Source: Paenibacillus sp. JNUCC-31
GTDB lineage: Bacteria; Bacillota; Bacilli; Paenibacillales; Paenibacillaceae
Direction: 5' to 3'
Length of the DNA stretch: 64,000 nt
Assembly (NCBI RefSeq): GCF_014844075.1
Contig: NZ_CP062165.1
Location: 4,216,001-4,280,000, forward strand
The position numbers were made by a program, and so were the translations under genes. Of this stretch, positions 57,879 to 64,000 are shown in pieces. The number at the start of each line of letters is the position of its first letter. The stretch's first letter is position 1. The notes under the pieces are model-generated. The model was not told the DNA's origin. It made no database searches and saw only the letters and a list, made by a program, of their open reading frames with translations.

Positions 57879-58568
57879 ATGAAATTTGCAGTTCTTGTGT
57901 TCCCTGGCTCCAACTGCGACATCGACTGTTATAAAGCGGTAGAAGATGCAATTGGACAAGAGGTTGATTATGTATGGCACACGGCTACAGATCTTTCGGC
58001 TTATGATTGTATTCTGGTTCCGGGTGGTTTCTCGTATGGTGACTATCTGCGCTGCGGAGCGATTTCCCGCTTTGCACCGGTAATGAACGAGGTAGCCAAA
58101 GCTGCTGAACAAGGCAAATATATTTTGGGCATTTGCAACGGATTCCAGATCCTAACTGAAGCGGGATTGCTTCCAGGTGCATTGATCCGCAACACCTCCT
58201 TAAAATTCCGTTGTCACGATACGGTATTGAAAGTGGCAAATGCAGATACGCCATTTACGCGTGACTACGCACCTGGGGAAGAAATTATCATCCCGATTGC
58301 TCACGGTGAAGGCAACTATTATTGCGACGAGGAGACCCTTGCGAGTTTGCAAGCGAACAACCAGATCGTATTTACGTATGGCAGCAACCCGAATGGTTCC
58401 CTGGGCGATATCGCGGGGATTTGCAATGAGGGTGGTAACGTGGTCGGCATGATGCCACATCCAGAGCGCGCGGTGGACTCACTGCTCGGTTCGGAAGACG
58501 GCAAACGTATGTTTACATCTATTTTGAAAGCATGGAGGGATCGGCATGACGCAGCAGCTATCCGCTAA
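57879..58568 (+). CDS. purQ: Phosphoribosylformylglycinamidine synthase subunit PurQ
   Basis: A 229-residue class I glutamine amidotransferase that supplies ammonia to PurL. Seen are [26 protein letters not shown], the nucleophile in GICNGFQIL and the His/Glu pair in MPHPERA. ATG at 57879 has GGAGGG upstream; the frame from 57816 lies within purS and is rejected. Its end overlaps purL by 23 bases. Confidence 0.98.
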   Translation: MKFAVLVFPGSNCDIDCYKAVEDAIGQEVDYVWHTATDLSAYDCILVPGGFSYGDYLRCGAISRFAPVMNEVAKAAEQGKYILGICNGFQILTEAGLLPGALIRNTSLKFRCHDTVLKVANADTPFTRDYAPGEEIIIPIAHGEGNYYCDEETLASLQANNQIVFTYGSNPNGSLGDIAGICNEGGNVVGMMPHPERAVDSLLGSEDGKRMFTSILKAWRDRHDAAAIR

Positions 58569-60789
58569 GGAACCGACAGCAGAACAGGTCGCAGAACATA
58601 AACTTTACGCACAAATGGGCGTATCTGACAGCGAGTATGAGCTGATCTGTGAGTTCATGGGGCGCAAGCCGAACTATACGGAAATCGGTGTATTCAGTGT
58701 CATGTGGTCCGAGCATTGCGCGTACAAAAACTCCAAGCCGTTACTGCGCCGTTTCCCTACGAGTGGGCCGCGTGTCCTGATGGGACCGGGTGAAGGTGCC
58801 GGTATCGTAGATATCGGTGACAATCAGGCGGTTGTTTTCAAAATTGAAAGCCATAACCACCCTTCCGCGGTTGAGCCTTACCAAGGTGCGGCAACAGGTG
58901 TAGGCGGCATTATCCGTGATATTTTCTCCATGGGCGCAAGACCCGTGGCGTTGCTGAATTCCCTGCGTTTTGGCAAGCTGGAGAGCGATCGCGTTAAATA
59001 TTTGTTCGAGCATGTTGTAGCAGGTATTGCCGGGTACGGGAACTGTATCGGTATTCCTACCGTTGCAGGTGAAGTGATGTTTGATGAGAGCTACGAAGGC
59101 AATCCGCTGGTTAACGCCATGTGTGTGGGTCTGATTGATCATGACAAGATCCAGCGCGGCGTAGCAAAAGGTGTGGGCAACCCTGTGTATTATGTCGGAC
59201 CGCCAACAGGCCGGGATGGTATTCATGGCGCTACCTTTGCATCGGTTGAACTGACGGAAGAATCGGAGTCCCAACGGACAGCGGTTCAGGTCGGTGATCC
59301 GTTTATGGAGAAACTGGTGATGGAATCTTGTCTGGAATTGATCGATACGGGAATCGTGCTCGGAATTCAGGATATGGGTGCAGCGGGTCTGACATGTTCG
59401 AGTGCAGAGATGGCAAGTAAAGCGGGTAACGGTCTGGAATTGTATTTGGATCAGGTACCACAGCGAGAAGAAGGCATGACACCTTATGAAATGATGCTAT
59501 CCGAGTCTCAGGAACGTATGCTGTTCGTTGTTGAGCCGAAGGATGAAGCGCAGGCGATGGAGATCTTTGAACGTTGGGGCGTTATCTGTGCCAAAGTCGG
59601 TAAAGTAACGGATGACGGTCGTCTGAAATTGATCCACCACGGCGAAGTGGTTGGAGACATGCCGGTAACAGCACTGGTTGACGAGTGCCCTGTGTATGAC
59701 AAACCTTCTTCTGTACCTGCCTACTACGAGCAAAGTGCTTCCATCGACACGCTTCGTTACGACGAAGTGTCGGATCTCGGCGGAGCGCTGAAACAAGTGC
59801 TGGCTTCACCAACAGTAGCGAGTAAAAAATGGGTTTATGATCAATACGATTACATGGTGCGTACAAGTACTGCGGTTCGTCCAGGTTCGGATGCAGCGGT
59901 TGTAACGATTCGTGGAACACGTAAGGGTCTGGCAATGACAACAGACTGTAATGGACGATATGTGTATCTTGATCCAGAAGTAGGCGGACGGATTGCTGTC
60001 AGTGAAGCTGCCCGTAACATTGTATGTTCCGGTGCAGAGCCACTCGCGATTACGGACAACCTGAACTTCGGTAACCCGGAGAAGCCGGATATTTTCTGGC
60101 AGATGGAAAAAGCAGTAGACGGTATGGCAGAAGCTTGCCGCGTGCTGGATACGCCGGTTATCGGTGGTAACGTGAGTTTGTATAACGAAAACGCCAAAGG
60201 CTCCATCTATCCAACGCCAGTCGTCGGTATGGTAGGTCTCGTTCATGACACGGATCATATCACGACACAAGCATTCAAATCCGAAGGTGATGTCATCATC
60301 CTCCTCGGTGAAACCAAAGCCGAGCTGGGCGGCAGCGAGCTGCAATACGCCGTTCATGGTCAAACAGAAGGCCGTCCGCCAGAACTGAATTTGCAAACGG
60401 AAAAAGCATTGCTCAGCACCGTGCTGGAAGCCATCCAATCCGGTCTCGTTCGCTCTGCGCATGACTTGTCTGAAGGCGGTCTGGCTGTTGCATTAGCAGA
60501 GTCCTGCATCAGCGGTAACGTGGGTGCACAAGTGAATGTGGAGACGGCATTGCGTGCAGACCATGCATTGTTCAGTGAGAGCCAATCCCGTATTTTGTTG
60601 TCCGCTTCGCCGGAGCAAGCGGGCAAGCTCGAAGCATTTGTACGTGAGCGTGGTGTACCTGTAGCTGTAATTGGACGTGTAGAAGGAAGTAACCTGACGA
60701 TTGAATTGAACGGAACATCAGCCGTGAACGAACCTGTAGGAGGTTTAACTCAGGTCTGGGAGGATGCGATTCCATGTCTCATGAACTGA
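58546..60789 (+). CDS. purL: Phosphoribosylformylglycinamidine synthase subunit PurL
   Basis: A 747-residue small-type PurL, the ATP-using subunit that makes FGAM from FGAR. Seen are [33 protein letters not shown] (quoted as the metal/ATP region), [15 protein letters not shown] and the second-half repeat [15 protein letters not shown] with [16 protein letters not shown] at 58546 has GGAGGG about six bases upstream within purQ. Overlaps at both ends show tight translational coupling in purSQLF. Confidence 0.98.
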   Translation: MTQQLSAKEPTAEQVAEHKLYAQMGVSDSEYELICEFMGRKPNYTEIGVFSVMWSEHCAYKNSKPLLRRFPTSGPRVLMGPGEGAGIVDIGDNQAVVFKIESHNHPSAVEPYQGAATGVGGIIRDIFSMGARPVALLNSLRFGKLESDRVKYLFEHVVAGIAGYGNCIGIPTVAGEVMFDESYEGNPLVNAMCVGLIDHDKIQRGVAKGVGNPVYYVGPPTGRDGIHGATFASVELTEESESQRTAVQVGDPFMEKLVMESCLELIDTGIVLGIQDMGAAGLTCSSAEMASKAGNGLELYLDQVPQREEGMTPYEMMLSESQERMLFVVEPKDEAQAMEIFERWGVICAKVGKVTDDGRLKLIHHGEVVGDMPVTALVDECPVYDKPSSVPAYYEQSASIDTLRYDEVSDLGGALKQVLASPTVASKKWVYDQYDYMVRTSTAVRPGSDAAVVTIRGTRKGLAMTTDCNGRYVYLDPEVGGRIAVSEAARNIVCSGAEPLAITDNLNFGNPEKPDIFWQMEKAVDGMAEACRVLDTPVIGGNVSLYNENAKGSIYPTPVVGMVGLVHDTDHITTQAFKSEGDVIILLGETKAELGGSELQYAVHGQTEGRPPELNLQTEKALLSTVLEAIQSGLVRSAHDLSEGGLAVALAESCISGNVGAQVNVETALRADHALFSESQSRILLSASPEQAGKLEAFVRERGVPVAVIGRVEGSNLTIELNGTSAVNEPVGGLTQVWEDAIPCLMN

Positions 60790-62252
60790 TGACAGGACCA
60801 TTGTGGACAGGTGATTATTATAACGAAGGGTCCGGCAAAGAAGGACTCGACAAATTGAAGGAAGAATGCGGCGTGTTTGGGGTGTATCGTCACCCTGACG
60901 CGGCTTCTCTTTCCTATTATGGTCTGCATGCGCTGCAGCATCGCGGGGAAGAAAGTGCAGGCATGTGTGTGAGTGACGGTACGCAGTTTAACTATCACCG
61001 CGGTATGGGACTGGTGAAAGAAGTGTTCACCAAAGACCTGATGCAGACGTTGACCGGGGATATCTCCATCGGACACGTTCGCTATTCGACCAGTGGTGAC
61101 AGTAAGCTGACGAACGCACAGCCATTGGTATTCAAGTATCGTGATGGTGATCTGGCTGTAGCAACCAACGGCAACATCGTCAATGCACCAACGATCCGGC
61201 GTGAGCTGGAGCAGAGCGGGTCCATTTTCCAGACGACGAGTGATACTGAGGTTATTGCCCATCTGATCGCGAGATCATCCAAGGGATTGGTGGAAGCGGC
61301 AAAGGATGCATTCCAGCGTATTGTGGGTGGTTATGCCTTTCTGATCATGACCAACGACAAGCTGCTGGTTGCTTCTGATCCCCACGGTCTGCGACCGTTG
61401 ACGATGGGCAAATTGGGAGATGCGTATTTATTCGCATCCGAGACATGTGCCCTGGAAACAATTGGTGCAGAACTGATTCGTGATATTGAACCGGGTGAAC
61501 TCCTGATCTTGGATGCGGATGGTCTTCACGAAGACCGTTTCGATCATCATAAACACCGCAAGGCGTTGTGCGCGATGGAGTATATCTATTTTGCTCGTCC
61601 GGACAGCGACATGAACGGTGTCAATCAGCACGCTGCCCGTAAACGGATGGGTAGCCGGATGGCGATTGAGTCCTTTGTGGATGCCGATTTGGTAACTGGT
61701 GTACCGGATTCGAGTATTTCCGCGGCAATCGGATACGCTGAGCAAACGGGAATCCCGTATGAGATGGGTATGATCAAAAACAAATACACCGGACGTACGT
61801 TTATCCAGCCAAGCCAGGAACTGCGAGAGCAGGGTGTGAAGATGAAGCTGAGTGCCGTGCGTCGTGTGGTGGAAGGCAAACGTGTGGTCATGATTGACGA
61901 CTCCATCGTACGGGGAACAACGTCCCGCCGGATCGTGAACATGCTGCGTGATGCAGGAGCAACCGAGGTCCATGTTCGTATTACATCACCACCGTTCAAA
62001 AACCCGTGTTTCTACGGTATTGATACGCCTGACAGCCGCGAATTGATCGCATCATCATTGTCGGTGGAAGAGATCTGCCGTGAGATCAACGCGGACTCCC
62101 TGGAGTTCCTCAGTCCCGATGGGCTAATTGCATCGATTCAGGGAGATAATCAGGATGACTATAAAGGCGGGCTCTGCCTTGCATGTTTTGATCATGATTA
62201 CCCAACCCGGCTCGACTTCGACGGCGAAGAGAAATTCGGCTGTAGCTGCTAG
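60774..62252 (+). CDS. purF: Amidophosphoribosyltransferase
   Basis: A 492-residue enzyme for the first committed step of purine synthesis (PRPP + glutamine). A propeptide of 31 residues precedes the nucleophile Cys32 ([13 protein letters not shown]). The PRPP loop is [16 protein letters not shown]. The Cys residues near the end ([10 protein letters not shown] and the final GCSC) suit the 4Fe-4S cluster of the Bacillus-type enzyme. ATG at 60774 overlaps purL by 16 bases and has GGGAGG upstream. A 749-base gap with tandem repeats follows. Confidence 0.98.
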   Translation: MSHELMTGPLWTGDYYNEGSGKEGLDKLKEECGVFGVYRHPDAASLSYYGLHALQHRGEESAGMCVSDGTQFNYHRGMGLVKEVFTKDLMQTLTGDISIGHVRYSTSGDSKLTNAQPLVFKYRDGDLAVATNGNIVNAPTIRRELEQSGSIFQTTSDTEVIAHLIARSSKGLVEAAKDAFQRIVGGYAFLIMTNDKLLVASDPHGLRPLTMGKLGDAYLFASETCALETIGAELIRDIEPGELLILDADGLHEDRFDHHKHRKALCAMEYIYFARPDSDMNGVNQHAARKRMGSRMAIESFVDADLVTGVPDSSISAAIGYAEQTGIPYEMGMIKNKYTGRTFIQPSQELREQGVKMKLSAVRRVVEGKRVVMIDDSIVRGTTSRRIVNMLRDAGATEVHVRITSPPFKNPCFYGIDTPDSRELIASSLSVEEICREINADSLEFLSPDGLIASIQGDNQDDYKGGLCLACFDHDYPTRLDFDGEEKFGCSC

Positions 62253-62260
62253 TTGTAATG

Positions 62261-62775
62261 CCCCGCCTTGCGGAGCAACAGGGGCAAGGGCAGCCGAGCG
62301 AAGCAGCTGCCCCTGGGCATAGCCCAAGCCCTTAAGCCCCGCCTTGCGGAGCAACAGGGGCAAGGGCAGCCGAGCGAAGCAGCTGCCCCTGGGCGCAGCC
62401 CAAGCCCTTAAGCCCCGCCTTGCGGAGCAACAGGGGCAGGGGCAGCCGAGCGAAGCAGCTGCCGCCGGGCGCAGCCCGAACGCCCTTAGCCCCGCCTTGC
62501 GGAGCAACAGGGGCAAGGGCAGCCGAGCGAAGCAGCTGCCCCTGGGCATAGCCCAAGCCCTTAAGCCCCGCCTTGCGGAGCAACAGGGGCAAGGGCAGCC
62601 GAGCGAAGCAGCTGCCCCTGGGCATAGCCCAAGCCCTTAAGCCCCGCCTTGCGGAGCAACAGGGGCAAGGGCAGCCGAGCGAAGCAGCTGCCCCTGGGCA
62701 TAGCCCAAGCCCTTAAGCCCCGCCTTGCGGAGCAACAGGGGCAGGGGCAGCCGAGCGAAGCAGCTGCCTCCGCGG
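62261..62775 (+). repeat. 76-bp tandem repeat array between purF and purM
   Basis: About 6.7 copies start at 62261, 62337, 62413, 62490, 62566, 62642 and 62718 (period 76, once 77); the last is cut short. Each unit begins CCCCGCCTTGCGGAGCAACA and holds three hairpins: CCCC/GGGG with TTGC-GGA-GCAA, GGGCAGC/GCTGCCC, and TGGGC-ATA-GCCCA. Since 76 is not a multiple of three, it does not encode a repeat protein. There are no unique spacers. Confidence 0.95.
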
Positions 62776-63001
62776 GCTTGCCCGCAACGCAGCCGAGCGG
62801 GGTTCGCGCTGACCGATGGCCTGTGGCCAACGGAATCGGCGAACAATCCAGCGAGCACACGCACGAATCAACCATAGCAAGATCATACCAGCCACCCCTG
62901 CACCGCTTGTTTGGCGGGTGTCCAGAGGGCCTGCCAAGGTCCTATGGGGTCCTCCCGGGCGGGAGGATTTAGGAGGGGCGAAAAAAAGGAGCTGATTCCA
63001 C
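62776..63001 (+). other. Gene-free stretch before purM
   Basis: A GC-rich remainder of the purF-purM gap. A perfect hairpin GCGGGC-TT-GCCCGC lies near 62772-62785, and CCTCCC-GGGC-GGGAGG (62951-62966) sits about 20 bases before the purM ribosome site. No gene or promoter is recognised. Confidence 0.6.
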
Positions 63002-64000
63002 TTGTCAGAAGCATATAAAAAGGCCGGGGTTGATATCGCGGCAGGCAATGAAGCGGTTGAACGGATGAAAAAACACGTTAAGCGTACCTTCCGTCCGGAA
63101 GTGATGACAGATCTGGGGGGCTTTGGCGCCCTGTTCGGTTTGAACAAAGATAAATATGATGAGCCGGTACTCGTATCCGGTACAGACGGCGTAGGAACCA
63201 AGCTGAAAATCGCGTTTGCCATGGATCGTCATGACACGATCGGCATCGACGCGGTAGCCATGTGTGTGAACGACATTGTTGTACAGGGAGCAGAGCCACT
63301 CTTTTTCCTGGACTACCTTGCTTGTGACAAAGTCATCCCTGAGAAGATCGAAGCGATCGTTGCGGGTATCGCGGAAGGCTGTCATCAATCCGGCTGTGCA
63401 TTGATCGGCGGTGAAACGGCTGAAATGCCGGGCATGTACAGCGAAGGGGAGTACGACATTGCCGGATTTACCGTAGGAATTGTGGACAAAGCCAAGATCA
63501 TCAACGGTACAACCATTGCTCCTGGTGATACTGTAATTGGGCTGGCTTCCAGCGGTGTGCATAGTAACGGGTTCTCGTTGGTACGCCGACTGCTGCTTGA
63601 AGAAGCGGGACTGGATCTCCACACTGACATAGCGGAACTGGGCGGCAAATTGGGTGATGCCCTGCTGGAACCAACGAAAATCTATGTGAAACCACTTCTG
63701 TCCCTCCTTGAAAAGGTAAAAGTAAAAGGTATGGCTCACATTACAGGTGGCGGCTTCATCGAGAATATTCCGCGCATGTTGCCAAGCAACGTAAATGTAG
63801 ATATTGATTACGGCTCTTGGCCGATCCTGCCGATCTTCAACTTGCTGCAGCAAAAAGGATCTGTTTCCAATCGTGACATGTTCACCACATTTAACATGGG
63901 AGTTGGACTTGTCCTGGTGGTTAATGAAGCAGATGCAGCGGAAGCTCTGCAACAGCTGAAATCATCTGGTGAAGAAGCGTACATCATTGGCCGTGTTACT
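63002..64000 (+). CDS. purM: Phosphoribosylformylglycinamidine cyclo-ligase (3' partial)
   Basis: AIR synthetase, which closes the imidazole ring of FGAM with ATP. The frame stays open for 333 codons to the window end; the family is about 346 residues, so only the last dozen or so are missing. Seen are [55 protein letters not shown] and [14 protein letters not shown] at 63002 follows AAAAGGAG by about ten bases. Downstream purN, purH and purD would be expected outside the window. Confidence 0.97.
   Translation, partial: MSEAYKKAGVDIAAGNEAVERMKKHVKRTFRPEVMTDLGGFGALFGLNKDKYDEPVLVSGTDGVGTKLKIAFAMDRHDTIGIDAVAMCVNDIVVQGAEPLFFLDYLACDKVIPEKIEAIVAGIAEGCHQSGCALIGGETAEMPGMYSEGEYDIAGFTVGIVDKAKIINGTTIAPGDTVIGLASSGVHSNGFSLVRRLLLEEAGLDLHTDIAELGGKLGDALLEPTKIYVKPLLSLLEKVKVKGMAHITGGGFIENIPRMLPSNVNVDIDYGSWPILPIFNLLQQKGSVSNRDMFTTFNMGVGLVLVVNEADAAEALQQLKSSGEEAYIIGRVT

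Noticed and set aside
62261..62775. CRISPR array
   Set aside because: The units are directly joined with no unique spacers and no cas genes are nearby.
62124..63222. Several long frames on both strands across the 76-bp array
   Set aside because: They are open only because of GC-rich repeats; the 76-bp period shifts frame each unit, and the minus-strand frames run into purM and purF.

Overview
The window comes from a low-to-mid GC Firmicute that forms spores, almost certainly a Paenibacillus. The support is a complete 16S-23S-5S rRNA operon of Paenibacillus type, two separate GerA-type spore germinant receptor operons, strong AGGAGG ribosome binding sites with many TTG and GTG starts, and a Bacillus-type pur operon order. 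The species cannot be fixed from the sequence alone.

Layout. 1-4780 is the end of a carbohydrate ABC importer operon (binding protein, two permeases) with an SGNH acetylesterase and a protein of the Anabaena sensory rhodopsin transducer family, which looks like plant polysaccharide uptake. 4843-8550 (minus) is germinant receptor operon 1 in the order B-A-C. trpS follows behind a T-box leader. An EamA exporter faces a MocR regulator at 10134-12637, then hemL, an LCP cell-wall ligase, a three-gene ABC-2 exporter and a Bcp peroxiredoxin. 18703-23974 (minus) is germinant receptor operon 2 in the order A-C-small membrane protein-B-B. Next come an MFS exporter behind a large operator-like dyad, a DedA protein, a secreted polysaccharide deacetylase, and a MoxR/DUF58/transglutaminase operon running up to guaA. 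After an LRR-like protein and a small lipoprotein there is a pbuG-type purine permease behind PurR boxes and a guanine riboswitch. The rRNA operon occupies 38.9-44.6 kb. A flavin reductase, a FapR-controlled fabH, a secreted amidase, topB, small proteins and a universal stress protein follow. The last 11 kb is purEKBCSQLFM, also behind PurR boxes and a guanine riboswitch; purM runs off the end.

How the parts work together. The purine genes (pur operon, pbuG, guaA) form one physiological block, and two of the three units share the same layered control: inverted PurR boxes, a TTGACA-N18-TAAAAT promoter and a guanine aptamer. The two ger operons encode complete A/B/C receptors.

Most unusual content. 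(1) Three copies of a roughly 120-base hairpin element sit inside the pur operon, two sense and one inverted. Their outer, inner and apical helices differ in sequence but stay complementary around a fixed core, which is strong evidence of selected or transposed structure. (2) A 76-bp GC-rich array of about 6.7 copies lies between purF and purM; each unit has three short hairpins and one shows a compensatory change. (3) An extra hairpin of about 137 bases in the 23S gene looks like an intervening sequence. No CRISPR array, prophage, insertion sequence or tRNA gene was seen.
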